A DNA stretch of 14,423 nt from an uncultured Oscillospiraceae bacterium (GTDB lineage: Bacteria > Bacillota > Clostridia > Oscillospirales > Oscillospiraceae). Below the pieces are notes generated by a model, which did no database searches, was not told where the DNA came from, and was given only the letters and a program-made list of their open reading frames with translations. The DNA is taken from NCBI GenBank assembly GCA_934621665.1, contig CAKTUT010000025.1:1-14423 (forward strand). Direction: 5' to 3'. Shown here piece after piece: positions 1 to 7,369 of the stretch (positions are counted from its first letter, which is position 1; every line of letters starts with the position of its first letter). A program made the position numbers and the translations under genes.

Positions 1-529
1 CGACGAGCGTGCGATCTTTCGGCAGCGTCTCATACCACTCGTCATACAGCGCCTTGAGCTCATACACATACATCAGATCCAAATCGTCCTCATACGCCCG
101 GCCGCGGCCGCGCATATGCTCAATAATCGTCCCGACAGAGCAGTTGAGATAGATATACTTGTCAATCGGCGGCATCAGCGACACGATCCCCTCACCCAGC
201 CGCAGAAGCGTCTGATACTCGTCCTCGGTCAGGTCGCCCTGATCGCGGCGATAGCGCGCAATGACCAGATTCTCTGCAAAGCTGCGGTCAAAAAAGAACA
301 GCTCCACTGTGTCGTCTTTCCACTTCGGGTCGGCAAAATACAGCGACAGGAATGACACCTGCGCATGGAATGTCCAACGCTTGGTATCGGCATAGTAGTC
401 GGTGATGTAGGGATTATCTTGCGGGCGCTCCTCATGAAAGGCCGCGCGGCTGCCGAAATAGCCGGTCAAACGCGAAAGCATTGTCGTCTTTCCCGAGCCG
501 ACCGTTCCGCAAATTGCAATATACTTCAT
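1..529 (-). CDS. Deoxynucleoside kinase (dNK family), 3' end outside the window
   Basis: Predicted cytoplasmic kinase that phosphorylates deoxynucleosides (purine or pyrimidine) to the 5'-monophosphate for nucleotide salvage. The 176 visible residues begin MKYIAICGTVGSGKTT, with the P-loop at residues 8-16. An E-R-P motif at 34-36 lies in the position typical of dNK enzymes. DRS at 81-83 is the family's substrate/metal-binding motif, and an Arg-rich lid (RGRGRAYE, 140-147) matches the RxRxxE lid that contacts ATP phosphates. Family members are about 200-220 residues, so perhaps 30-40 are missing. The start at 529 is supported by GGAGGA 5-6 bases upstream. The gene is divergent from hsp20 across a 250-base control region. 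The family is clear; whether it prefers dA, dG or dC cannot be decided from this fragment. Confidence 0.88.
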   Translation of the reverse strand, partial: MKYIAICGTVGSGKTTMLSRLTGYFGSRAAFHEERPQDNPYITDYYADTKRWTFHAQVSFLSLYFADPKWKDDTVELFFFDRSFAENLVIARYRRDQGDLTEDEYQTLLRLGEGIVSLMPPIDKYIYLNCSVGTIIEHMRGRGRAYEDDLDLMYVYELKALYDEWYETLPKDRTLV

Positions 530-584
530 ATCTGTCCTCCCGGCCTCACAGAAATACCCGCCTCCGGCGGAAGCGAGCCTGATT

Positions 585-613
585 ATTCTACACGAAACTG
601 CCGCCGGAAGCAA
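585..613 (-). promoter_or_regulatory. Putative sigma-A promoter of the deoxynucleoside kinase
   Basis: On the minus strand TTGCTT (608-613) and TAGAAT (585-590) are separated by 17 bases, followed by a leader of about 50 bases to the start at 529. The -10 box is 5/6 to consensus and the -35 is 3/6. The CIRCE element lies more than 20 bases upstream of the -35, so it is not in a classic blocking position for this gene. Confidence 0.5.
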
Positions 614-634
614 CCCTTATTTCCCGCCCTCATT

Positions 635-661
635 TTAGCACTCACGCATATGGAGTGCTAA
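635..661. promoter_or_regulatory. CIRCE element, HrcA repressor operator
   Basis: TTAGCACTC (635-643), nine bases, then GAGTGCTAA (653-661): a perfect 9+9 inverted repeat identical to the CIRCE consensus. HrcA binds this site and represses class I heat-shock genes such as groESL and dnaK operons. Here it sits between the kinase and hsp20, 118 bases before the hsp20 start codon. The natural target is hsp20. The distance to the best -10 candidate (718-723) is larger than usual, so the hsp20 start site or the mode of repression may differ from the groE pattern. Confidence 0.93.
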
Positions 662-663
662 AA

Positions 664-723
664 TTCACAAACCGTTCACACAAGAATGCAGAATTGTTCA
701 CAACCCGGGCTTATCATGATAAT
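664..723 (+). promoter_or_regulatory. Phased TTCACA repeats and putative hsp20 promoter
   Basis: TTCACA occurs three times at 664-669, 675-680 and 697-702, with steps of 11 and 22 bases, so all copies face the same side of the helix. The first pair reads TTCACA-AACCG-TTCACA and fits the pattern seen before htrA and before the response-regulator gene. A -10 candidate GATAAT (5/6) lies at 718-723; the last TTCACA would sit near its -35 position but 15 bases away, which is short. Direct repeats with an 11-base period are typical sites for OmpR/PhoB-family regulators. The repeats are seen directly; the regulator and exact promoter are inferred. Confidence 0.5.
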
Positions 724-779
724 TGTTAAAAGAACAGCGAAGCAATCCGCTGAGATCAGAATTTTGGAGGTTATGACTT

Positions 780-1211
780 ATGTTGGTACCTTATATGCGT
801 AAAAATAATTCCGTTTCTAACTATAATCCATTCCGCAGCTTTGATGATTTTGAGCGTGCTTTCTGGAACGACAATTCTCTGGAAGCATTCCACACCGATA
901 TCGTGGACAACGGTTCGGAGTTCGTGCTGGAGGCCGACCTGCCCGGCTTTAAGAAAGAGGACATTCACGTTGATCTGACCGGCGATCAGCTGACCATCAG
1001 CGCCGAGCGTCATTCCAGCTATGAGGACAAGGATAAGAAGAACCATTACGTCCGCTGCGAGCGCTCGTATGGCTCGTTCAGCCGCAGCTTTGACACCACC
1101 GGCATCAATACCGACGGGATCAAGGGCACATATGAAAACGGCGTTTTGAAGCTGACACTTCCGAAACGCGTAGAGACGCAGCCCGAAAGCCGCCGTCTGA
1201 ATCTGGAATAA
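780..1211 (+). CDS. hsp20: Hsp20/alpha-crystallin small heat-shock protein
   Basis: ATP-independent holdase that binds unfolding proteins in the cytoplasm and keeps them refoldable by DnaK/ClpB. The 143-residue length is normal. A short N-terminal arm with NPFRSFDDFER (16-26) precedes the alpha-crystallin domain (about 38-130), which carries ADLPGFKKEDI (52-62), RSYGSFSRSF (95-104) and the family signature ENGVLKLTLPK (119-129). The C-terminal tail ends RRLNLE, an L-x-L version of the I-x-I motif that docks neighbouring subunits. The start is chosen because GGAGG (766-770) lies nine bases upstream; an earlier ATG at 773 is in another frame. It is monocistronic: a CIRCE element and phased TTCACA repeats lie upstream and a strong terminator directly downstream. 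Control by HrcA is well supported; a second input from the nearby two-component system is inferred. Confidence 0.96.
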   Translation: MLVPYMRKNNSVSNYNPFRSFDDFERAFWNDNSLEAFHTDIVDNGSEFVLEADLPGFKKEDIHVDLTGDQLTISAERHSSYEDKDKKNHYVRCERSYGSFSRSFDTTGINTDGIKGTYENGVLKLTLPKRVETQPESRRLNLE

Positions 1212-1232
1212 TTCTACATGCGAAATCATCTT

Positions 1233-1264
1233 GCGGCCGCTCCATTCGGAGCGGCCGCTTTTTT
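1233..1264 (+). terminator. Rho-independent terminator of hsp20
   Basis: Perfect 11-base-pair stem GCGGCCGCTCC / GGAGCGGCCGC (1233-1243 and 1248-1258) with loop ATTC, followed by six T. It starts 21 bases after the hsp20 stop. Confidence 0.95.
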
Positions 1265-1357
1265 GTGCACAAAGCGCATCGCCATCAATGGTACGCACAC
1301 TTGCCAGCAATACCATTCAGGCCCTGACTTCGCCCCTTGCGCTCCGTCCCGCTGCAC

Positions 1358-1391
1358 AAAAAAAGCCTCGCTCCGGTATTCGGAGCGAGGC
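1358..1391 (-). terminator. Rho-independent terminator of htrA
   Basis: On the minus strand an 11-base-pair perfect stem (1381-1391 with 1365-1375, GCCTCGCTCCG / CGGAGCGAGGC) has a five-base loop and is followed by seven T (complement of A 1358-1364). It lies 12 bases past the htrA stop and closes the regulator-kinase-protease unit. The roughly 90 bases between this and the hsp20 terminator show nothing else. Confidence 0.94.
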
Positions 1392-1403
1392 TTCGTCCAT
1401 TTT

Positions 1404-2747
1404 TTATTGCAGCGCCTGATCCATCAGGATCACATCCACGGCGTAATACTGTCCGCCGCGGTAGATGGTCAGCGTGACGGTATCACCGGCAGAGAAGTCG
1501 TTCTTCACGGTGTTCATCTCATCCACGCTTGTAACCTGCGTGTCGTTGATGGCCGTGATGATATCCCCCTCCTGAATGCCCTTTGCAGCGGCATCGCTCT
1601 TAGGGTTGACATACGTCAGATAGATGCCGTTCGGCAGACGATAGTAGGCGCGGAACGCCGTGGGCAGCGTCTCACCCGTGATGCCGATGGCCGGACGACC
1701 AGCCACATAGCCGTTCGCAATCAACTCGTCGATAATTGGCTTTGCCGACGAGATTGGGATGGCAAAGCCCAGTCCCTCCACGGCAGCGCCGTTATAATAC
1801 GAACTCATCTTGATCGTGTTGATGCCGATGACCTGACCGTAACAGTTAATCAGCGGGCCGCCGGAGTTGCCGTTATTGAGCGCTGCATTCGTCTGAATCA
1901 GCGTCATCTTGCGGTCATTGACAGTAAGGTCACGGTTAATGGCCGAGATAATACCATCTGTCATTGTGCCGCGCAGCTGAACGCCCAGCGGGTCGCCGAT
2001 GGCGACCACCAGATCGCCCACCCGCAGCGAATCCGAATCGCCGAATTCTGCTGCCGTCAGATCGTCTGCATCCACTTTCAGCACAGCAAGGTCGCTTGCC
2101 TCGTCGCTGCCGATCAGCGTAGCGGAATAGATCTGATCACCGGAAGTCATCACGCTGATGCTCAGCGCGCCGCTGATGACGTGGTGGTTCGTGATGATAT
2201 AGCCGTCGGACGACATGATGATGCCCGTGCCGGTGGCTGTGCCGTTTGACAGCGTGCTCGAGATGGACACAACGCTCGGGATCATCTTTTCATAGATTGC
2301 CTGTAGACTCAACGCGTCGTCTGCCTCGGACTGATAATTCTCCGCGCCCTTGTGTCCCTCTGAAAGCTCCAGATGCGTCTCGCTCTTCGGCTGCTCGCTG
2401 TTCGTCTGCTGCGTGGGTGTTTCCGCCTGCGTGGGTGCTTCCGGCTGCATAGTTTCCTGCGATGCGGCTCCCGGCTGCGTATCGGTATCGGACGATGCCG
2501 CAACGGAGACGTTATTGGGCTGGCTTTCACTCGGCGCAACACTGCGCACCGTGCGCATGATGCCATGGCCCGCGCCCACCAGCACCAGTACCACCACCAG
2601 CGCAATCAGCCATCCGCCGCTGTGGCGGCGCTTTGGCGCGCCCATAGGCGTACAGCGGCGGTAGTCCTCATACTGCCACGGCTCGTGATACGTATACTCA
2701 TTGTCCTCATGGAAGCCGCCGGAACGGTCCTTTTCCTCATAGCTCAT
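1404..2747 (-). CDS. htrA: HtrA/DegP-type membrane-anchored serine protease with one PDZ domain
   Basis: Extracytoplasmic quality-control protease that degrades misfolded exported proteins. The 447 residues run as follows: a charged, aromatic cytoplasmic N-terminus (1-44); one membrane segment (about 46-63); a low-complexity S/T/Q/E/P-rich tether (about 70-145); a trypsin-like domain (about 147-345); and one PDZ domain (about 352-442). The catalytic triad is visible: His189 in TNHHV, Asp219 in SDLAVLK and Ser295 in NGNSGGPL. This is the usual layout of Gram-positive HtrA (type II membrane anchor, single PDZ). The start at 2747 follows AAGGTG at good spacing. It lies 121 bases after the histidine kinase in the same direction with no terminator between, so it can be read from the kinase operon and also from its own promoter (TATCAT) preceded by the shared TTTACA-N5-TTCA repeat. 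Its place beside the regulator-kinase pair resembles CssRS/htrA and CiaRH/htrA. Confidence 0.96.
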   Translation of the reverse strand: MSYEEKDRSGGFHEDNEYTYHEPWQYEDYRRCTPMGAPKRRHSGGWLIALVVVLVLVGAGHGIMRTVRSVAPSESQPNNVSVAASSDTDTQPGAASQETMQPEAPTQAETPTQQTNSEQPKSETHLELSEGHKGAENYQSEADDALSLQAIYEKMIPSVVSISSTLSNGTATGTGIIMSSDGYIITNHHVISGALSISVMTSGDQIYSATLIGSDEASDLAVLKVDADDLTAAEFGDSDSLRVGDLVVAIGDPLGVQLRGTMTDGIISAINRDLTVNDRKMTLIQTNAALNNGNSGGPLINCYGQVIGINTIKMSSYYNGAAVEGLGFAIPISSAKPIIDELIANGYVAGRPAIGITGETLPTAFRAYYRLPNGIYLTYVNPKSDAAAKGIQEGDIITAINDTQVTSVDEMNTVKNDFSAGDTVTLTIYRGGQYYAVDVILMDQALQ

Positions 2748-2785
2748 AAAGACACCTTCTTACTTTCATTCAGATTCTATTTGGG

Positions 2786-2828
2786 ATGATACCCCTTTTT
2801 CTGCGCGGAATGTTGAACGATCTGTAAA
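2786..2828 (-). promoter_or_regulatory. htrA promoter with direct-repeat regulator box
   Basis: Reading the minus strand, TTTACA (2823-2828), GATCG and TTCAAC (2812-2817) form a direct repeat with an 11-base step. A -10 box TATCAT (2786-2791, 5/6) follows after 20 bases, and there is no recognisable -35, as expected of an activator-dependent promoter. The 17-base pattern matches the one before the response-regulator gene in sequence, spacing and orientation. Confidence 0.55.
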
Positions 2829-2868
2829 TCCTGCGTTGGAAGTTATTTCCGCTCCATAATCCTTTTTC

Positions 2869-4299
2869 TTACCGGACAACCGGCAGCGTAAAGGTAAACG
2901 TGGTCACACCGTCCTGACTTTCGGCGTGGATGTCCTCGCCGTGCGCGCCAACAATCGTCTTGGCGATATAAAGGCCGAGTCCCCAGCCCTCGCGGTCGGC
3001 TGAGCGGCTCTTGTCCGCCTTGTGGAAGCGGTCAAACAGCAGTGGCAGCTCCTCGGGCGAGATGGTCGGGCCGGTATTGCGCACCATGACATAGGCCTTA
3101 CTTCCCTCGGTCGTCAGGCCGAGCGTCAAAAGCCCATGCTCAGGGCAGAACTTGATGGCGTTGTCCACCAGATTATAGATGACCTGTGTGATCGAGTCGC
3201 GCTCGGCGCGCGTCCATACCGTCTTTTCCGGCAGATCAACGCTGACCTGCAAATTCTTTGCATTGATTTTCTGCTCAAATGCAATCAGCACGTCGCTCAT
3301 CGCCTCGCCCACGTCAAAGCGCGTCTTGCGCGACTCGTCTACGCCCTGCGCCTGAAGCTTGGAGATGTCCAGCATATTGCGCACCAGGCGTGAAAGCCGG
3401 CGTACCTCGCTGGAGACAATCTGCATATAGTGCCGCTGCTTGTCGGGCGGAATTGTACCGTCGAGCATGCCGTCCACATAGCCGCCGATGGTCGTCATGG
3501 GCGTTTTCAGCTCATGCGACACGTTCGCAATAAACTCCTGACGGCGCTGCTCCGATTTTTCAAGCGAATCGGCCATATAGTTAAACGACTGCGCAAGATC
3601 GGCAATCTCCTCCGTGTCGCGCGGAGAAACCTGCACGCGCGTGCTCATATCGCCATGGCCGAAGCGGCGCGCAGCGTCGGCCACGCGGTGAAGCGGCTGC
3701 ACCTGGCTGCGCGAAAGGAACGTGGTTGCCACCAGCGCAAGGCCTAGTACAACGATGGCGCAGTAGATAAACAGCACCGCGCTGTGCGACATAAAGCCCG
3801 TCACCTGCGTCATGGGCGCAGAGACGACCACATAGCCAATCTGCCCGTCCGTTACCGCCGAGACAATCGGCGCGCCGGCGATGAACTTTTTCTCGGTATA
3901 AATTCCGGGCAGAACGCCGGTAATAAACGCCTTGCCGTTTGACGCAATATTCGATGCAAAGGATGCGTCCAGCGTCTGTCCCAAATGGTCGCAGCTGAAC
4001 TGCTCACACGAGCACAGAATCACCGTTCCATCCTCGTCGCAGATAAGCGCCTCGGCGTTGCCGATTTTGGAGATGAGCGAAAGGCTCATCAGAAAGTCCC
4101 AATTTTCCTGCAAATCGCCCGCAGTATCATACGCGCTTGCAAAATTTGCGATTGCCGCCGCGTCGCGGCAGAGCGTCTGCTCATTTTCCGCGCGCACCGA
4201 TCGGCGCATCAGGAACCAGAACGATACGCCCGTAATGAGCATACAGATCAGAAGCAGCACGGCAATCAGCGTAAACTGCCGTCTGAACGTTGTTTTCAT
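2869..4299 (-). CDS. Two-component sensor histidine kinase (HAMP, HisKA, HATPase_c)
   Basis: Membrane sensor that autophosphorylates on histidine and passes the phosphate to the response regulator encoded just upstream. The 476 residues show TM1 (about 8-30), an extracytoplasmic domain of about 140 residues, TM2 (about 173-195), a HAMP linker (about 196-248), and the H-box FIANVSHELKTP with phospho-acceptor His262. They also show the N-box NLVDNAIKF (377-385) and the G-box GWGLGLYIAK (438-447). All catalytic motifs are intact. The extracytoplasmic domain holds a cluster with Cys96, Cys98, Cys103 and His105 (CSCEQFSCDH), a possible metal or redox centre. The start lies two bases after the regulator's stop, so translation is probably coupled. 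The signal sensed is unknown; linkage to htrA and shared promoter boxes suggest envelope or secretion stress. Confidence 0.95.
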   Translation of the reverse strand: MKTTFRRQFTLIAVLLLICMLITGVSFWFLMRRSVRAENEQTLCRDAAAIANFASAYDTAGDLQENWDFLMSLSLISKIGNAEALICDEDGTVILCSCEQFSCDHLGQTLDASFASNIASNGKAFITGVLPGIYTEKKFIAGAPIVSAVTDGQIGYVVVSAPMTQVTGFMSHSAVLFIYCAIVVLGLALVATTFLSRSQVQPLHRVADAARRFGHGDMSTRVQVSPRDTEEIADLAQSFNYMADSLEKSEQRRQEFIANVSHELKTPMTTIGGYVDGMLDGTIPPDKQRHYMQIVSSEVRRLSRLVRNMLDISKLQAQGVDESRKTRFDVGEAMSDVLIAFEQKINAKNLQVSVDLPEKTVWTRAERDSITQVIYNLVDNAIKFCPEHGLLTLGLTTEGSKAYVMVRNTGPTISPEELPLLFDRFHKADKSRSADREGWGLGLYIAKTIVGAHGEDIHAESQDGVTTFTFTLPVVR

Positions 4300-4301
4300 G
4301 A

Positions 4302-4991
4302 TTACACAACCTCGAATTTATAACCTACACCCCACACGGTTTTCAGCGACCACTTGTCCGACACGCCCTCCAGCTTTTCGCGCAGGCGCTTGACGTGCAC
4401 ATCCACCGTCCGGCTGTCGCCGAAGTAGTCAAAGCCCCACACCTCATCGAGCAGCTGGTTTCGCGTGTACACGCGGTTGGGTGATGACGCAAGGTGGTAC
4501 AGAAGCTCCATTTCTTTCGGCGGCGTTTCCACGCGCTTGCCGTCTACAATCAGTTCAAACGCGTCAAGGTCAATAATCAGCTTGTCAAAGACCAGACGGC
4601 GCTTTTTCTCCTTATTCCCGGACGCATCGCCGCTGCGGCGCAAAACCGCCTCCACACGCGCGAGCATCTCTTTCATCTCAAACGGCTTTGCAATATAATC
4701 GTCCGCGCCCTGCTTGAGTCCCGTGACCTTGTCGTCGGTCTCGCCCTTGGCCGTGACCATGATAACCGGCGTCTGGCTTGTCTGGCGGATGGCTTTCAAA
4801 ACGCCCCAGCCGTCCATGACCGGCAGCATCACGTCCAACAGCACAAGATCTGGGCTGTATTTGCGGAACAGATCCACAGCCTGCCCACCGTCAGGCGCAA
4901 TATGTGTGGTATAGCCCTCATTTGTCAGATACATCTGCTCAAGATCGGCGATATTCTTGTCGTCCTCTACAATCAGAATCGTCTTTGCCAT
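4302..4991 (-). CDS. OmpR/PhoB-family response regulator, partner of the adjacent kinase
   Basis: DNA-binding regulator activated by phosphorylation. The 229 residues are a CheY-like receiver (1-118) with acidic pocket Asp10/Asp11, phospho-acceptor Asp53 (LLDVMLP), Thr80 and Lys102 (AKPF), then a winged-helix OmpR-type DNA-binding domain (about 132-228) with the usual RTVDVHVKRLREKL recognition region. The start at 4991 (MAKTILIVEDD) is preferred over longer forms because GGAGG lies seven bases upstream. A longer reading from 5168 would begin upstream of the likely promoter (-10 at 5067-5072). It is first of the regulator-kinase pair and is followed by htrA. A direct repeat of the kind bound by this family stands at its own promoter, suggesting autoregulation. 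Family assignment is certain; a named orthologue (CssR, CiaR or other) cannot be assigned from sequence alone. Confidence 0.96.
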   Translation of the reverse strand: MAKTILIVEDDKNIADLEQMYLTNEGYTTHIAPDGGQAVDLFRKYSPDLVLLDVMLPVMDGWGVLKAIRQTSQTPVIMVTAKGETDDKVTGLKQGADDYIAKPFEMKEMLARVEAVLRRSGDASGNKEKKRRLVFDKLIIDLDAFELIVDGKRVETPPKEMELLYHLASSPNRVYTRNQLLDEVWGFDYFGDSRTVDVHVKRLREKLEGVSDKWSLKTVWGVGYKFEVV

Positions 4992-5066
4992 ACGGATTCC
5001 TCCCTCAACCGGCTGATTCAGCCATCTTTTCTCAGTTTGCCGCACTGCGGCGTCCATTATTTTTAT

Positions 5067-5108
5067 ATTATAATCGGTATCGTGCCGTTTGCGTGAACAT
5101 TTTGTAAA
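5067..5108 (-). promoter_or_regulatory. Response-regulator operon promoter with direct-repeat box
   Basis: On the minus strand TTTACA (5103-5108), AAATG and TTCACG (5092-5097) form a direct repeat with an 11-base step. A perfect -10 TATAAT (5067-5072) follows after 19 bases; no good -35 is present. The box closely resembles the one before htrA (TTTACA-NANNG-TTCA in both). The leader to the start at 4991 is about 70 bases. Confidence 0.6.
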
Positions 5109-5154
5109 AACACGGTCTTGTTTGCACAAGGAACGCAGATTTCCGTTTTTTCCG

Positions 5155-5183
5155 TTTCCCAAATGCAAAATCTGTGATAGAAT
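5155..5183 (+). promoter_or_regulatory. Putative extended -10 promoter of the GH3-like gene
   Basis: TAGAAT (5178-5183) is preceded by TG one base away (5175-5176), an extended -10. TTTCCC at 5155-5160 is a poor -35 at 17 bases. It is divergent from the regulator promoter. Confidence 0.5.
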
Positions 5184-5226
5184 AGCGGCAGAAGATCGCG
5201 TAATGATTTACGACAGGAGATATATC

Positions 5227-7335
5227 ATGGAACTGACACCCCGAATGAACCATGCCGCACTCACTGCCCGCACCGCCGCGGCGGGCAGCATGGTGCTGTT
5301 AAAGAACACCGGCAATACGCTCCCGCTCCGCCCCACTGGAGCAGAGCCGCTCCACGCGGCCGTTTTTGGCTGCGGCCAGATCTTTACTGTCTGTGCAAGC
5401 GCCCGGATGCAACCGTGGCGCACCGTCAACGTCCTTGACGCGCTGTGTACATCCGACGCCGTCCGTCCCGACGGTCTGCTTGCGCACAAATACCGCGAGT
5501 GGTGTCTTGCGCACCCGGCAGGCGAGGAAATGCCGCTGACGCGCCTGAGTATGGAGGAACTGGCGGAAAACAACGAGGCCGCGATCATCGTCATCTCCCG
5601 CACCGAAGAGGACTATCGTCCGCAACTGTCACAGCTTGAGCAAGACATGATCAAAACCGTCTCGGGTGCATTTTCGCGCACGGTTCTGGTGCTCAATACG
5701 CCGGGCTATCTGGAGCTTGGCGAGAACGCACAGCTGCCCGGCGCAATTTTGTTTATGGGCATTGCCGGTCAGGAGGGCGGCGGCGCGCTGACCGATATTC
5801 TCACGGCCAAGGTCATGCCCTCCGGCCGTCTGGCGCACAGCTGGCCGGTCTCGCTTTCCGACTTTGACGAGGCGGCCTGCATCTATGACAGCTTTGTCGG
5901 CTACCGCTGGTTTGACTCGTTTGGCACAGACGTGCGCTATCCCTTTGGCTATGGCCTTGGCTATGGCAAATCGGAGCTTACGTCGGTGGCCGTTGGCCTT
6001 GACGGCTGCGATGTGGTGGTCTCGGTCGAAGTGTCCAACACCGGCAGCACCTGGCCAGTGCAGGAGGTTGTGCAGGTCTATTTCTCCAATCCCGCAAGTG
6101 CAAATGGCGGCTGCGTATACCAGCTGGACTGCTATCAAAAGACGCGCCCGCTTGACCCGGGCGAGAGCCAGCATGTCACGCTGCGCTTTCCCATTACGGA
6201 GATGGCCGTTTTTTCGCAGAGCGCGTCGGCTTTCGTGCTGGAAGAGGGCTATTATGACATCCGCGTGGGCACGAACAGCCGCGCAACGTATATTGCCGGT
6301 TCAATCCGCCTGACGCGCAGCGCGGTGGTACAGGCGCTTGCACCTATGCAGATGGCAGACGCAGCCGACCGCACGCGCACCGGCGCGGGCTTTACCTATC
6401 CGGAGGAGGCCGAGGAGCTTGCCGCGGCGCACCGCCGTGCCATCCGCTTCTCCGACCGCAATCTGCCGCGCCGGAGCGTAAAAAAGGGCCGCAAATTTAC
6501 CGGCTGCCGTGCCGACGGCAAAGAGCACACGTTCAGCGATGTGCTGCGCGGCTGGTGCTCGCCGTTCCAGCTGATCGCATCCATGGATGACCACAGTCTG
6601 CGCACGCTGGTGTATGACTTTGGCACGCAGCCGTCCGCCATCCCCGGTGCGCTTGGCGCGTCGGCCGCGCTTGAACGCTATGAAATCCCGGCCATGAACA
6701 TTGCGGACGGTGCTGAGGGACTGCATCTTCTGCGCGAGGTGCGCGACGACGAGACAGACAAGGTTGTCCGCCGTCAGTACTGCACTGCATTCCCGGCAGC
6801 AAGTCTGCTTGCCTGCTCGTTTGACCCGGATCTTATCCGCGCCGTTGGCACGGCAATCGGCAGGGAGATGCGTGAATACGGTGTTGACCTGTGGCTCACA
6901 CCGGGCTGCAACCTGCTGCGCACACCGCGCCAGCACGCGTTTGCAAGCAGCTGGTCAGAAGATCCTGTTGCCTCCGGCCTTTGCGCCATGGCTCTGGCCA
7001 GCGGCGTGCGCGCCTATGGCGCGCCGGTGCTGCGCAGCTGCGCTAATATGCCCGTCACGCTGTCGCAGGCAGCATATCGAAGCGTCTACGCGCTGCCGTT
7101 CGAAATTGCCTGTGGCGCATATCCCGCCGCGCTTATCCCGGCGCAGCCGGTCAACGGTGAGGCTGTGGGCGAGGACAGCGTACTGGTGCGCTCAATGATC
7201 CTCGACTGGCACTTTGCCGGAATGTTCCTTGCAGACAATGAGCGCTACGCAGCCGAGCCCGACCGTGTGACGCTGGAAAAATCGGCTCTGCGCATCCTGC
7301 GGCTGATGCAGGAGCAGAAAAAACCGCTCCGCTGA
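5227..7335 (+). CDS. Glycoside hydrolase family 3-like protein, reversed domain order, eroded active site
   Basis: Related to beta-glucosidases and beta-xylosidases of family GH3. The 702-residue chain begins with what is normally the C-terminal part: an alpha/beta sandwich (about 15-245, with SMVLLKNTGNTLPL and FVGYRWFD...VRYPFGYGLGY), then a fibronectin III-like domain (about 250-365). A linker follows, and the (beta/alpha)8 barrel comes last (about 440-700). Reversed GH3 proteins are known from Butyrivibrio and Ruminococcus. The barrel is recognisable (ADGAEGLH 493-500; FDPDLIRAVGTAIGREMREYGVD 532-554; SEDP 577-580) but short and diverged. The K-H of the usual KHF motif is Arg603-Ser604, the MTAYN-like stretch is lost, and the segment after the nucleophile position (Asp670 in FLAD) is nearly absent. 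No signal peptide, so probably cytoplasmic. The start at 5227 has AGGAGA eight bases upstream. It may have an altered substrate or be inactive. Confidence 0.88.
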   Translation: MELTPRMNHAALTARTAAAGSMVLLKNTGNTLPLRPTGAEPLHAAVFGCGQIFTVCASARMQPWRTVNVLDALCTSDAVRPDGLLAHKYREWCLAHPAGEEMPLTRLSMEELAENNEAAIIVISRTEEDYRPQLSQLEQDMIKTVSGAFSRTVLVLNTPGYLELGENAQLPGAILFMGIAGQEGGGALTDILTAKVMPSGRLAHSWPVSLSDFDEAACIYDSFVGYRWFDSFGTDVRYPFGYGLGYGKSELTSVAVGLDGCDVVVSVEVSNTGSTWPVQEVVQVYFSNPASANGGCVYQLDCYQKTRPLDPGESQHVTLRFPITEMAVFSQSASAFVLEEGYYDIRVGTNSRATYIAGSIRLTRSAVVQALAPMQMADAADRTRTGAGFTYPEEAEELAAAHRRAIRFSDRNLPRRSVKKGRKFTGCRADGKEHTFSDVLRGWCSPFQLIASMDDHSLRTLVYDFGTQPSAIPGALGASAALERYEIPAMNIADGAEGLHLLREVRDDETDKVVRRQYCTAFPAASLLACSFDPDLIRAVGTAIGREMREYGVDLWLTPGCNLLRTPRQHAFASSWSEDPVASGLCAMALASGVRAYGAPVLRSCANMPVTLSQAAYRSVYALPFEIACGAYPAALIPAQPVNGEAVGEDSVLVRSMILDWHFAGMFLADNERYAAEPDRVTLEKSALRILRLMQEQKKPLR

Positions 7336-7369
7336 GCGGTTGACGCGCCCATCCGAACACAGATTTTTT

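Noticed and set aside
664..702. CRISPR-like repeat array
   Set aside because: Repeats are only six bases with 5- and 16-base gaps and no cas genes; they fit a regulator site.
1218..2249. 343-codon open frame on the plus strand
   Set aside because: It is antisense to htrA, has no ribosome binding site or recognisable domain, and runs through both the hsp20 and htrA terminators. htrA on the minus strand has a full catalytic triad and PDZ domain.
4992..5168. Longer N-terminus for the response regulator
   Set aside because: The extra 59 residues do not belong to a receiver domain and begin before the promoter; GGAGG marks the ATG at 4991.
5089..5226. Longer N-terminus for the GH3-like protein
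   Set aside because: It would place the start upstream of the likely promoter (-10 at 5178-5183) with no Shine-Dalgarno; the ATG at 5227 has AGGAGA at eight bases and begins where homology plausibly starts.
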